From assembly GCA_041743085.1 (NCBI GenBank), contig JBGTNL010000049.1, forward strand, positions 1-64,000: a DNA stretch of 64,000 nucleotides, written 5' to 3'. This DNA comes from JAFMPW01 sp041743085 (GTDB taxonomy: Bacteria > Bacteroidota > Bacteroidia > Flavobacteriales > Flavobacteriaceae). Made by a program: the position numbers and the translations under genes. Position 1 is the stretch's first letter. The number at the start of each line of letters is the position of its first letter. Under the pieces are notes generated by a model. The model was given only the letters and a program-made list of their open reading frames with translations, was not told the origin of the DNA and searched no databases. Shown in pieces: positions 9,391-18,098 of this stretch.

Positions 9391-11328
9391 CTATTTCTTA
9401 ATGTGGAAAAGATGAAAGGGTAATGCGGGGTGAAGTTCTATAAAATTCCATTCACTATTCCAAATATACCCATTATTGGTGATAAGATCATAAACTTCTA
9501 TCGGATGTCCATTGCCTCTCCCGATGGCATCCACTGCCAATTGCACTTGTCCCCGCTGGGAATAATAGGGGTCCAGGCTAATGATGATCAAGAGCTCGTC
9601 TGTTTTAGCATCGTTCCATTTGTAAAACGCAATCAATTGCTCGTTCTCAATGGTACAGAAACGGATATTATTTGTCTGTTGCAAGGCCGGGTGTTCCTTC
9701 CTTGCCTCATTAATTTTAGCAATCACATAAGTGAGTTTGTTTTCCTTTCTCCAGTCCCAATGCCTTACTTCGTATTTCTCGCAATTAAGGTACTCCTCTT
9801 TACCCGGTAAAGCATCCGTTTCCATAAATTCGAACACAGGGCCGTAAATTCCAAGATTTCCACATAAAGTCGCGGCCAGGCTATATCTGATAAGATGCAT
9901 GGCCTCATTGGCACCCTGAAGGTGATATGGGTTAATATCCGGGGTGTTGGGCCAGAAATTGGGACGGTAATATTCCTTCATTTCGCTCTGTGTAAGCTCA
10001 ACCATATATTCGATTATTTCATGCTTATGGTCCCTCCAGGTGAAATAGGTGTAGGATTGGGAAAAACCCTGCTTAGCCAGTTGTTGCATCACTTTTGGCC
10101 TTGAGAAAGCTTCGGCCAGAAAGAGAACATCGGGATTATTCTTTTTGACCTCCCCAATTAACCAGTTCCAGAAAAAGTAGGGTTTGGTATGTGGATTATC
10201 CACTCGAAAAATAGTAATTCCCATTTTTACCCAGTACAAAGTAACGTCTAACAGTTCTTCCCACAATTCCTTATGGGTTTTGGTCTCGAAGTAAAAATTG
10301 ACAATATCCTGGTATTTCTTTGGTGGATTTTCCGCATATTGAATGGTGCCGTCCGGCCGTTTTCTGAACCATTCGGGGTGTTCCTTTATGTAGGGGTGGT
10401 CCGGGGCAGCCTGAAAGGCGAGGTCCATTGCTATTTCAATCCCATGACCCTTGGCTTTTTTTATAAGCGCCTTAAAGTCCTTTTCCGTGCCTAGTTCCGG
10501 GTGTATGGATTTATGCCCTCCCAGTTGTGAACCTATGGCCCAGGGAACCCCGGAATCTTCCTCCTGGGACAGGGTAGCATTGTTCTTCCCTTTTCTATTG
10601 ACTTCCCCGATCGGATGGATAGGTGGAAAGTAGAGCACATCGAATCCCATATCCGCTATCCTTGGCAACAACCCTTCGCAGTCTTTGAAAGTACCGTGTT
10701 TTCCGGGTTCCGGGGAAGACGAACGTGGAAAAAGTTCGTACCAGGTACTGAAATTGGCCTTTTTACGGTCAACATATACCTGAAGTGTTTTACCGGTATG
10801 AACCAGGTGGCGCTGGGGATATTTTACAAACAAGTGGTGCAATCTTTCCAAAGTAGCCACCTTTACGGCAGCATCATATTGGGTTTCATCTTTAAATTCC
10901 GCTATCCATTGCTGAAGGTCCGCCTTCTCTTTGACGGAACACTTTGTCAGAAGGTATTTCAGATATTGTACCCCGTCCAGCAGTTCACTTTTCAAATGCT
11001 GACCGTCCTTGAGTTTTGCCTCAACACCGTGCTGCCAGTTCAGGGCATGATCCACCCATCCCTGTACTTTATACTCATAAAAACCCTGCTTATCTACAAT
11101 AAAGGATGCCGTATGGACATCCTGTCCCAGGTGCTCCATACGGATTTCCGAATATTTTTTTTCACTTTCGTGTTTATAGACGACTTCCGCCTGGATCACA
11201 TCATGGCCATCGGGCAGCACATCGGCATATACCTTAACAGTCTCACCTGTGACTCTTTTAATAAAATAGGAACCACACTGTAATTGTGGTGAAACATTTT
11301 CTATGATTACCCGTTGTTGTCTCAGCAT
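9391..11328 (-). CDS. glgE: Maltose-1-phosphate maltosyltransferase GlgE
   Basis: A 645-residue GH13_3 enzyme: N-terminal beta domains (about 1-190), then the barrel. Catalytic residues: Asp377 in FRVDNPH, Glu406 in LAEAF and Asp464 in NTPDINP. Motifs such as DMGFDVLYFPPIHPIG and FFWNWLI are diagnostic of GlgE rather than other GH13 members. It transfers maltosyl units from alpha-maltose-1-phosphate to the non-reducing end of alpha-1,4-glucan. It is the first gene of the minus-strand cluster, so the promoter should lie in 11329-11524; TACATTTA read on the minus strand at 11360-11353 is a weak -7-like candidate. Confidence 0.97.
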   Translation of the reverse strand: MLRQQRVIIENVSPQLQCGSYFIKRVTGETVKVYADVLPDGHDVIQAEVVYKHESEKKYSEIRMEHLGQDVHTASFIVDKQGFYEYKVQGWVDHALNWQHGVEAKLKDGQHLKSELLDGVQYLKYLLTKCSVKEKADLQQWIAEFKDETQYDAAVKVATLERLHHLFVKYPQRHLVHTGKTLQVYVDRKKANFSTWYELFPRSSSPEPGKHGTFKDCEGLLPRIADMGFDVLYFPPIHPIGEVNRKGKNNATLSQEEDSGVPWAIGSQLGGHKSIHPELGTEKDFKALIKKAKGHGIEIAMDLAFQAAPDHPYIKEHPEWFRKRPDGTIQYAENPPKKYQDIVNFYFETKTHKELWEELLDVTLYWVKMGITIFRVDNPHTKPYFFWNWLIGEVKKNNPDVLFLAEAFSRPKVMQQLAKQGFSQSYTYFTWRDHKHEIIEYMVELTQSEMKEYYRPNFWPNTPDINPYHLQGANEAMHLIRYSLAATLCGNLGIYGPVFEFMETDALPGKEEYLNCEKYEVRHWDWRKENKLTYVIAKINEARKEHPALQQTNNIRFCTIENEQLIAFYKWNDAKTDELLIIISLDPYYSQRGQVQLAVDAIGRGNGHPIEVYDLITNNGYIWNSEWNFIELHPALPFHLFHIKK

Positions 11329-11524
11329 ATGGTTGGTTACTTTCGTGAAGGTTAAATGTAGGGAATTCTCCTTAAAATCAGGAAGCTTAAAAATATATTG
11401 GCCATCAATTTATGCAATTTTATCCTCTCGGGCTTCTTTTGGAACGCTTTTTGAACAGGACATTACAATGGCCCAATAAGCCTTTATCCAAAGGCCGGGC
11501 ATTTAACCCTTAAATTACGTTTTT

Positions 11525-12091
11525 ATGAAAAGCACGGTATTATTATTCAGCGCTCTTTTAACATTGTTTTTTATCTCTTGTGAAGGACCACAGGGGCCTC
11601 CGGGATTTGATGGATTCGACGGTGCAGATGGTCAGGATGGCCTGGATGGGGTCAATATTTTAGGAAAGGTCCTTGAAATTGAAGGGGATTTCAATGCGGG
11701 AAACGACTATTCTATCTTCTTTGAATTTCCACAAACGGTGGAAGTATTTGAATCTGATGTTGTTTTGGTTTATCTCTTATGGGATCAAACAGAAGATAGC
11801 AATGGGGAAGCCGTAGATATATGGAGGTTATTGCCTCAAACCCGTATTTTGGATCAGGGCTTGTTGCAATACAATTTTGATCATACGTTTCTGGATGTAA
11901 ACATCTTTCTGGAGTCTGATTTTGATCTGGCAACATTACAGGCCGGTGATACGGAAAACCAGGTGTTCAGAATAGCGATTTTGCCTGCAGATTTTGTATC
12001 GAGTGCTAAAACGGATACCGGTAATATAGATGCGGTTATGCGCAGTTTGAATGTAACTGAAAGCGATATTCAGCGAATACGGTTAAACTAA
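11525..12091 (+). CDS. Lipoprotein with short collagen-like Gly-X-Y region
   Basis: The 188-residue product has a lipoprotein signal with Cys19 (FFISC). Directly after it come eight Gly-X-Y triplets (GPQ GPP GFD GFD GAD GQD GLD GVN), a collagen-like stalk. The remaining ~145 residues form an acidic domain, poorly characterised but typical of flavobacterial collagen-like lipoproteins. It is probably a surface-exposed trimeric lipoprotein; the ligand is unknown. It stands alone, divergent from glgE. Confidence 0.8.
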   Translation: MKSTVLLFSALLTLFFISCEGPQGPPGFDGFDGADGQDGLDGVNILGKVLEIEGDFNAGNDYSIFFEFPQTVEVFESDVVLVYLLWDQTEDSNGEAVDIWRLLPQTRILDQGLLQYNFDHTFLDVNIFLESDFDLATLQAGDTENQVFRIAILPADFVSSAKTDTGNIDAVMRSLNVTESDIQRIRLN

Positions 12092-12303
12092 TTTCAATCA
12101 AACTTTTGTCGGTGAAGTCCTGCCACGCCTTTCACTATAGGCCGTTTTTCCGACGTGGGGCAAAAAGCTTAGGATGAATAGCAAAAAATTGATGTCTCCA
12201 CTTAAAGGCCAGGGATTTTCCCCTATTCCCCGAGTGGGACATTAAAACTCATCACAACATTTTCCGAGGCAGTTTGTGGGGGAATTTTTTTAATTTGATT
12301 CCC

Positions 12304-12311
12304 TACTTTTG
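12304..12311 (+). promoter_or_regulatory. Bacteroidota-type -7 box for msrB
   Basis: TACTTTTG matches the TAnnTTTG consensus and would start transcription near 12318. This makes the GTG at 12325 unlikely as a start, since almost no leader would remain, and supports the ATG at 12352 with its A-rich leader. No convincing -33 TTG at normal spacing was found. Confidence 0.5.
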
Positions 12312-12351
12312 ATAGTATTTTAAAGTGGTTACGTCTAAATCAAAAAAAAAT

Positions 12352-12852
12352 ATGACAAAATATATGATTTTCATGGCATGCATCCTTTTATTTGGGTGCA
12401 AAGGAGTTTCTCAGGAAAAAGAAATGGCAGAAGACGCTACTACGGATAAAGAAAAGACATTTCCGGTAACCAAATCCGATGAAGAATGGCGAAAGGAACT
12501 GACCGATATGGAGTTCTATATCCTAAGGAAAGCGGGTACTGAAAATCCCGGTTCCAGCGAGTTGCTCGATAATAAGGAGAAGGGGACCTACGTATGTGCA
12601 GCATGTGCTACCCCGCTCTTTAAAAGTGAGGATAAATTTGATTCCGGTACAGGCTGGCCCAGTTTTGACAGGGGAATTGAAGGGAACATTGACTATGACG
12701 TAGACTACAAGGTAGGTTACAAGCGAACCGAGGAACATTGCGCCGTATGTGGAGGTCATCTGGGGCATGTGTTTGATGACGGCCCTAAGGAAACTACCGG
12801 AAAAAGACATTGTATTAACGGGGCTGCGCTGGATTTTGTACCAGAATCGTAA
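12352..12852 (+). CDS. msrB: Peptide-methionine (R)-S-oxide reductase MsrB, lipoprotein
   Basis: A 166-residue protein with a lipobox at Cys16 (LLFGC) followed by a complete MsrB domain. Zinc CxxC pairs are at 82-85 (CAAC) and 130-133 (CAVC); the resolving region GTGWPSF is at 99-105 and the catalytic Cys154 is in KRHCINGAALDF. It reduces methionine-R-sulfoxide in proteins; the lipobox places it outside the cytoplasm, so it presumably repairs envelope proteins and needs an extracytoplasmic thiol donor. The start chosen is the ATG after a poly-A leader; an upstream in-frame GTG at 12325 would place charged residues before the signal. Confidence 0.95.
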   Translation: MTKYMIFMACILLFGCKGVSQEKEMAEDATTDKEKTFPVTKSDEEWRKELTDMEFYILRKAGTENPGSSELLDNKEKGTYVCAACATPLFKSEDKFDSGTGWPSFDRGIEGNIDYDVDYKVGYKRTEEHCAVCGGHLGHVFDDGPKETTGKRHCINGAALDFVPES

Positions 12853-12947
12853 TACAAGGTTGACAGTCGCACTATCTCTAAGCGGTATACAGTGAGCGGT
12901 TGTTGACTGCCTTGAACTCCTGAAGGGGGGAATTCTAACGAATTAAA

Positions 12948-12996
12948 AATTTCTTGAAATTTTACCCGCCTCTGGCGGGCAACTATCCCTGCCTGC
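12948..12996 (+). repeat. 49-bp dispersed palindromic repeat, copy A
   Basis: This copy differs at only two positions from 49135-49183. The core is the palindrome CCCGCC-TCT-GGCGGG followed by AACTATCCCTGCCTGC. Both copies are intergenic and on the same strand. The structure resembles REP-type intergenic elements. Confidence 0.8.
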
Positions 12997-13540
12997 AGGC
13001 TCAAGGCAGAGCCCCGCCCGAACGTGTCGTTCGGATACGGGCGGGCATAGGGGAATTACTTAGATTATAACACTTGGGAATTTCAGGGAATTGGCAAGCC
13101 CGTCTTACAATTAGCCTTAAGGGCTAAATAGGCGCGTTTTACCAGATCCCCCACCTCTCCGTGGCAAGGTTTTTTATGTCTTAAACCGTTCCATCCAACT
13201 TCTGGTAGGCGCTCAGGTGACAACTACATGATAAAAGAATGTTCGGGAAATAGTGGATGGAATGAAATAGGCAGTTGGCAGAGGCAACAGGGGGTCAGCC
13301 TTTAGACTGTCGGCAGTAAAGCAATAAGCATGGTCTCCACCCTAATGATCCTCTCTGTAATCTTTAGATACACTACTATTCTTTTTCGATTTAGCTGTTG
13401 AATCCTGGGAGCTACCATGTGCTAAAGCCATGGCGGGGGGAAGCCTCGGACCAGCCAGATGTTGCGGGCTCTAACTACCCCCCCCGGGTGCCGCCGGTAA
13501 TTCCCTTTTTAAATAGGACTATGGGATTTGATCTTTGAAT

Positions 13541-13573
13541 TTTGAATTACTATAATTAGGTTTTGTAACTTTG
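13541..13573 (+). promoter_or_regulatory. lpdA promoter (TTTG ... TAACTTTG)
   Basis: A -33 TTTG at 13541-13544 and a -7 TAACTTTG at 13566-13573, spaced 21 bases, match the Bacteroidota sigma-A pattern. The predicted transcript start near 13580 leaves a leader of about 30 bases before the lpdA ATG. Confidence 0.6.
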
Positions 13574-13609
13574 CCACTTCACTTTTAGGCGATCAAATAT
13601 TATAGATGT

Positions 13610-15001
13610 ATGAGCACTTTTGATGTTATAGTACTAGGTAGTGGGCCGGGAGGCTATGTTACGGCTATCAGGGCCTCACAGCTGGGTTTAAAGACGGCAA
13701 TCATTGAAAAAGAAAGCCTTGGCGGAGTATGCTTAAACTGGGGATGTATCCCTACCAAAGCCTTGCTGAAATCCGCACAGGTTTTTGAATACCTGCAGCA
13801 TGCCTCGGATTATGGCTTGAAGGTTGACGGAGCCGATAAGGATTTTGAGGCGGTTGTTAAAAGAAGCAGAAATGTGGCTGACGGGATGAGCAAAGGTGTT
13901 CAATTTCTAATGAAAAAGAACGAAATCGAGGTGATCAAAGGTTTTGGAAAACTCAAGCCCGGGAAAAAGATTACGGTCAAAGGCGATGATGACAAAGAGA
14001 CCGAACATAATGCCGAACACATAATAATTGCCACCGGGGCGAGGAGCAGGGAGTTGCCAAGCCTGCCCCAGGACGGGAAAAAAATCATAGGATATCGTGA
14101 GGCAATGAGCCTGGATGTGCAACCCAAGAGCATGATCGTAGTTGGCAGCGGCGCTATTGGGATAGAATTTGCCTATTTCTATAATGCGATAGGAACAGAG
14201 GTTACAGTAGTTGAATTCCTGCCCAACATAGTCCCGGTGGAGGATGAAGAAGTCTCCAAACAACTTGAAAGAAGCCTAAAAAAGTCAGGTATTAAGATCA
14301 TGACTTCCTCCGAAGTAACAAAGGCCGATACTTCGGGTGAAGGGGTGAAGACGACTGTAAAAACATCCAAAGGCGAAGAAGTTCTCGAGGCGGAAATTGT
14401 ATTATCGGCAGTGGGAATAAAAACGAATATCGAAGACATTGGCCTGGAAGATGTGGGGATTACAACAGACAAAGACAAGATTGTAGTAAACGACTATTAT
14501 CTTACCAATGTTCCCGGATACTATGCTATTGGAGACGTGACCCCCGGGCCCGCCCTGGCACACGTGGCATCGGCCGAAGGAATTCTCTGTGTTGAAAAAA
14601 TTGCAGGAATGCACGTGGAACCCCTCGACTACGGAAATATTCCCGGATGTACCTATTGCCTGCCCGAAGTGGCATCTGTGGGTATGACGGAAAAACAAGC
14701 CAGAGAGAAGGGATATGACATCAAGATTGGGAAGTTTCCATTTTCGGCCAGCGGGAAGGCCAAGGCAGCCGGAAATTCGGAGGGCTTTGTAAAAGTGATT
14801 TTTGATGCGAAATACGGGGAATGGCTGGGTTGCCACATGATTGGCGCCGGCGTTACAGATATGATCGCGGAGGCGGTCGTTGCCAGAAAATTAGAAACCA
14901 CCGGGCATGAAGTATTGAAGGCTGTCCATCCCCACCCAACCATGAGTGAGGCCGTAATGGAGGCCGTTGCCGATGCATATGATGAGGTGATACATTTATA
15001 G
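13610..15001 (+). CDS. lpdA: Dihydrolipoyl dehydrogenase LpdA (E3)
   Basis: The 463-residue flavoprotein disulfide reductase has the FAD-binding GSGPGGY motif (10-16), redox-active Cys41/Cys46 in GGVCLNWGCIPTK, a second Rossmann motif (VGSGAIGIEF) for NAD and the C-terminal catalytic His442/Glu447 pair (HPHPTMSE). It reoxidises dihydrolipoamide in pyruvate, 2-oxoglutarate or branched-chain dehydrogenase complexes, or in the glycine cleavage system. No E1/E2 genes are adjacent, so this is a stand-alone E3 probably serving several complexes. Confidence 0.97.
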   Translation: MSTFDVIVLGSGPGGYVTAIRASQLGLKTAIIEKESLGGVCLNWGCIPTKALLKSAQVFEYLQHASDYGLKVDGADKDFEAVVKRSRNVADGMSKGVQFLMKKNEIEVIKGFGKLKPGKKITVKGDDDKETEHNAEHIIIATGARSRELPSLPQDGKKIIGYREAMSLDVQPKSMIVVGSGAIGIEFAYFYNAIGTEVTVVEFLPNIVPVEDEEVSKQLERSLKKSGIKIMTSSEVTKADTSGEGVKTTVKTSKGEEVLEAEIVLSAVGIKTNIEDIGLEDVGITTDKDKIVVNDYYLTNVPGYYAIGDVTPGPALAHVASAEGILCVEKIAGMHVEPLDYGNIPGCTYCLPEVASVGMTEKQAREKGYDIKIGKFPFSASGKAKAAGNSEGFVKVIFDAKYGEWLGCHMIGAGVTDMIAEAVVARKLETTGHEVLKAVHPHPTMSEAVMEAVADAYDEVIHL

Positions 15002-15080
15002 GTCCATCTTTTTGGTGTTTATCGCCTTGGTTTATTTTTTACCTCGAGACGGCACCTAATACCAGGCTTAAAAACTAAAA

Positions 15081-15374
15081 ATGCTTAATGCTTTTAGGAT
15101 AACTGCAATACTCGAAGGAATTTCTTACCTCCTGCTTTTCGGTTTAAGTATGCCTTTAAAATATTGGGCTAAAATTCCGGAGCCAAACATTTACATAGGG
15201 TATGCCCACGGATTTTTGTTTATTGGCTTTCTTGTGCTGGCCATAGTGTTCTGCATGGAAAAGAAGTGGGGCTTAAAACGTTTCATCATTTTGTTTATAG
15301 CTTCCCTCCTGCCCTTTGGAACCTTCTATATAGACCAAAAATACCTACGCCCCTTATCGCTTGAAAAGGGATAG
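15081..15374 (+). CDS. DUF3817 small membrane protein
   Basis: A 97-residue protein with three hydrophobic segments. The start FRITAILEGISYLLLF and the central YAHGFLFIGF are typical of DUF3817 integral membrane proteins (YdzA-like). Function unknown. It lies 79 bases after lpdA on the same strand and may share its transcript, though no functional link is known. Confidence 0.85.
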   Translation: MLNAFRITAILEGISYLLLFGLSMPLKYWAKIPEPNIYIGYAHGFLFIGFLVLAIVFCMEKKWGLKRFIILFIASLLPFGTFYIDQKYLRPLSLEKG

Positions 15375-15507
15375 GATCGCGAATAAATTGCCGTAGGTTA
15401 GAAATTCAGAGGTTTTTTAAGCGCGATGAAATATAATATATATTGAGTGAGTGTACGACAAATTTTCCAAAATCCAATAATTTGGTCCCAAACAGACCCC
15501 TCCCTAA

Positions 15508-15532
15508 CCCTCCCCGAACCCGAAGGGGAGGG
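15508..15532. repeat. GC hairpin CCCTCCCC/GGGGAGGG
   Basis: Perfect 8-bp arms with a 9-base loop (GAACCCGAA), in the 277-bp gap 15375-15651 between the convergent DUF3817 and sugar-dehydrogenase genes. Such CCCTCCCC..GGGGAGGG elements are common short intergenic repeats in flavobacteria. It lacks a T run so it is a poor intrinsic terminator. Nothing else is recognised in this gap. Confidence 0.5.
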
Positions 15533-15651
15533 AACTTGTTTTCGTTGCAATGAAGGTGTCCGTAATCTATAACCTGTCAACCCCAAGGAGCGAAATATTT
15601 TTAGCCCCGGGTCTTCGGGGAACCAACGATTGACTGAGACACTATATCCGT

Positions 15652-16857
15652 CTAGTTTTCCTCAAACTTATAGATAGAGCCGTTAAAGGTACATACATAT
15701 AATTCGTTATTGCCATCTGTACCAAAAGAAGAAATATTAAAGTCGGTGTCCATCAAGAGTTCGTTACTCAGATCGGTACCAAGGTCAGTAGTCAATGCCC
15801 ATACGCGCCCCGAAATAAAATCGGCATAGATATAGCGGCCTTTTAAGGATTCAGCCGTTTCCCCCCTGTATACGTATCCCCCGGTTACAGACTCGTTGTC
15901 GTTTTCATGGGTATACTCAAAGACCGGAAACACCAAATTTTCCCGGTCGCAGTCATCCGCTCCAAAACAAGCAGTGCCCTCCATGATATTCCAGCCATAG
16001 TTGTTGCCGGCCTCAATGATATCTATTTCTTCCAGATTATCCTGCCCTACATCGGCAGCCCATAATACCCCTGTTTGTTGGTCGAAACTAATTCTCCAGG
16101 GATTCCGCAACCCATAGGCAAATATTTCACCCCTGGCTTCCGTATTGGTAACAAAGGGATTGTCGTTGGGAATTGCGTAATTACAATCCGGGGAAGTAGC
16201 ATTTACATCAATTCTCAATATAGCTCCGAGAAGCGTTGAAATATTCTGACCGTTTCCCATAGGATCACCTGCGTCTCCCCCGTCTCCGCTGGAAATATAT
16301 AAAAACCCATCCGGGCCAAATGTTAGTTGTCCGCCATTATGATTGGTAAAGGGCTGGGAATATTCCAGCAAAACGGTTTCACTGTTCGGATCCGCAACAT
16401 CGGGATCAGATGAAGAAACCTGGAATTTCGAAATTCTTGTTAAAGTTTGTGATGGATTGTAATTGACATAGAAAAAGCCATTTGAATCAAAATCGGGATG
16501 AAAAGCCAAGCCTAATAATCCCTGTTCATTGGCAGAATCATCCACATCGTTTTCGATGTTAAGGAAAATGGTAGCCTCACCCGCCTCGGATGCATTGGCA
16601 AAGGTTCTGATTGTTCCACTTTGTTCAACCACAAATATGCGGTCGGTTCCGTCATCCGGACTTTGGAAATCTACCGGACGGTCAAAAGTTAAGTTAGGGA
16701 ATGCATTGACAAGGTTTAATTCTACTACTTCCATCTCCCCCTCTCCGGGATCTGCCGGGTCATTGCCTGAATCAACGGGAGGTTGATCGTTGTCACAGCC
16801 GCAGGCAGTGCCGATAAACAAAAGCACAACGAATAGTTTTATAAACAAATTTTTCAT
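15652..16857 (-). CDS. PQQ-dependent sugar dehydrogenase-like lipoprotein
   Basis: The 401-residue product has a lipoprotein-type signal (Cys19/Cys21 region, TACGC), an acidic linker and then a six-bladed GSDH (glucose/sorbosone dehydrogenase) beta-propeller: FVVEQSGTI, GLLGLAFHPDF, NHNGGQLTFGPDGFLYISSGDGG, YGLRNPWRISFD and DVGQDNLEEID are hallmark blades. Members oxidise aldose sugars using PQQ, but many homologues are uncharacterised and this genome segment shows no PQQ synthesis genes. It is probably periplasmic or outer-membrane attached. Confidence 0.9.
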   Translation of the reverse strand: MKNLFIKLFVVLLFIGTACGCDNDQPPVDSGNDPADPGEGEMEVVELNLVNAFPNLTFDRPVDFQSPDDGTDRIFVVEQSGTIRTFANASEAGEATIFLNIENDVDDSANEQGLLGLAFHPDFDSNGFFYVNYNPSQTLTRISKFQVSSSDPDVADPNSETVLLEYSQPFTNHNGGQLTFGPDGFLYISSGDGGDAGDPMGNGQNISTLLGAILRIDVNATSPDCNYAIPNDNPFVTNTEARGEIFAYGLRNPWRISFDQQTGVLWAADVGQDNLEEIDIIEAGNNYGWNIMEGTACFGADDCDRENLVFPVFEYTHENDNESVTGGYVYRGETAESLKGRYIYADFISGRVWALTTDLGTDLSNELLMDTDFNISSFGTDGNNELYVCTFNGSIYKFEEN

Positions 16858-16996
16858 AGCGATTAATTAAGGGATATTAAAAAATAAATACTTAGCGAGG
16901 ATACCATCGGCACTAATGCCCAATAATTGGAAACACTCCTAAAATTAACACTATTTACCCGTTAAATAGAAGCACAACTGGGCTCATAACGATATT

Positions 16997-17425
16997 TTAT
17001 TGCCCTAAAAAACTTTGAATGGCCAGATCATAGCCCTGAAGTCCGAAACCGAAGATAACTCCCTTTGCAGCCGAAGAAATATAGGATACTTGTCTAAAAT
17101 CCTCTCTCTTATGAATATTGGATATATGCACCTCCACAACCGGACTTTCAACAGCTTTCACGGCATCTCCAATTCCCACTGAGGTATGGGTATAAGCCGC
17201 TGCATTTAAGATTATTCCGTCATATGAAAATCCTACCTCCTGTATTTTATCAATGAGCTCACCTTCTATGTTAGATTGATAATATTCCAGTTGTACCTCT
17301 TTAAACTTAAATTGCAATGTGGTGAAGTAATCCTCAAAAGTCTCGCCACCATACACCTCCGGTTCCCGTTTCCCGAGAAGATTAAGGTTAGGTCCGTTGA
17401 TGATGATAATTTTTATCTCTTTCAA
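16997..17425 (-). CDS. aroQ: 3-dehydroquinate dehydratase, type II
   Basis: A 142-residue type II dehydroquinase, close to the normal ~145. Signature residues: INGPNLNLLGKREPEVYG (Arg20, Tyr25), LNAAAYTHTS (Asn74, His80), EVHISN (His100) and Arg107/Arg111. It dehydrates 3-dehydroquinate to 3-dehydroshikimate in aromatic amino acid synthesis and works as a dodecamer. The start codon appears to be TTG, since no ATG fits upstream of the conserved N-terminus. Confidence 0.95.
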   Translation of the reverse strand: MKEIKIIIINGPNLNLLGKREPEVYGGETFEDYFTTLQFKFKEVQLEYYQSNIEGELIDKIQEVGFSYDGIILNAAAYTHTSVGIGDAVKAVESPVVEVHISNIHKREDFRQVSYISSAAKGVIFGFGLQGYDLAIQSFLGQ

Positions 17426-17615
17426 AATATTCTTTTAAATTTCAGATCCGTTATGAGAGGACGGGAAGTACCGGGCCCGGTCGTGGCTTAATTCACGCTT
17501 TAAAAATAGCGAATTGTCATCCATAAAAAAAGTGAGCTCCCTTACTTCCGGAAAGAGCCATTGGAATGTCCTGAAAAACGCACACCTAAATGTCCATTTT
17601 ATTTACCGGGAATGC

Positions 17616-18013
17616 CTATAGCGTAAATAACAGACCCAGGTTTACGGAGGACCATAATTCGTCATCCACCTTTATTCCCGTTTAGGACAAATTCAATTCG
17701 GTAGCCGGGCCAATAAATATGCGACCAAGGGCCGGTAATAAAGTCCGCCGTCGTTGCCTTTATTTAATCCGAAACCCTGACCGGCGTCAACCCCAATGGA
17801 GCTTGAATTCGATGGCCATATTCTTACCGAAGCGGCAAGGGGTATAAACTGTACATGAGGGAGATCGGTAAGGGCAGTCTCGCCTGGAAACTTTTCGGGA
17901 AACCCGTTCAAAAAACCGGTTGCAACGCCAAGATCAACTACTTCTCCCAGTGCAACCATATACCCCGCATCCAGACCAACCACCAGGCCAACCCTGTTAC
18001 TATTTAATAGCAT
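17616..18013 (-). pseudogene. Remnant of an outer-membrane beta-barrel gene
   Basis: From 18013 the frame reads MLLNSNRVGLVVGLDAGYM... then VQFIPLAASVRIWP and GNDGGLYYRP, typical of small flavobacterial outer-membrane barrels, but it lacks the signal peptide and first strands. Near 17705 the frame fails: shifted by one base the sequence continues GPATELNLS, a stop, then TGIKVDDELWSSVNLGLLF and a final stop at 17616-17618, the expected last strands. So there is an N-terminal truncation, a frameshift and a nonsense codon. It belongs to the same family as the gene at 18665-18988. A longer upstream reading to 18211 only adds bases that belong to the neighbouring gene. Confidence 0.75.
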
Positions 18014-18043
18014 GCTCTTCCTGAATGACCTTTCCCTACAACC

Positions 18044-18075
18044 AAAAAAAAGCGGAAGAAAAATTTTCCGCTTTT
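18044..18075 (-). terminator. Rho-independent terminator of the 18099-18560 gene
   Basis: On the minus strand: stem AAAAGCGGAA/TTCCGCTTTT (18075-18066 with 18057-18048), 8-base A/T loop, then an eight-T run (18051-18044). It ends transcription of the outer-membrane protein gene before the pseudogene remnant. Confidence 0.85.
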
Positions 18076-18098
18076 CGAATATTTTATGTACAAAGCTC

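Larger units (their letters stand above)
12853..13609. other. 757-bp non-coding gap rich in GC palindromes
   Basis: Apart from the lpdA promoter at its right end no gene is supported. It contains a 49-bp dispersed repeat (12948-12996), a compound stem-loop at 13011-13046 (outer CCCGCCCG/CGGGCGGG, inner CGAACG/CGTTCG), a small TTAGCC/GGCTAA hairpin near 13110, and a C8 run near 13480. Short frames here are interrupted and have no recognisable domain. No tRNA cloverleaf was recognised. Confidence 0.6.

Noticed and set aside
12325..12351. GTG start for msrB
   Set aside because: It lies within a few bases of the predicted transcript start and would place charged residues before the lipoprotein signal.
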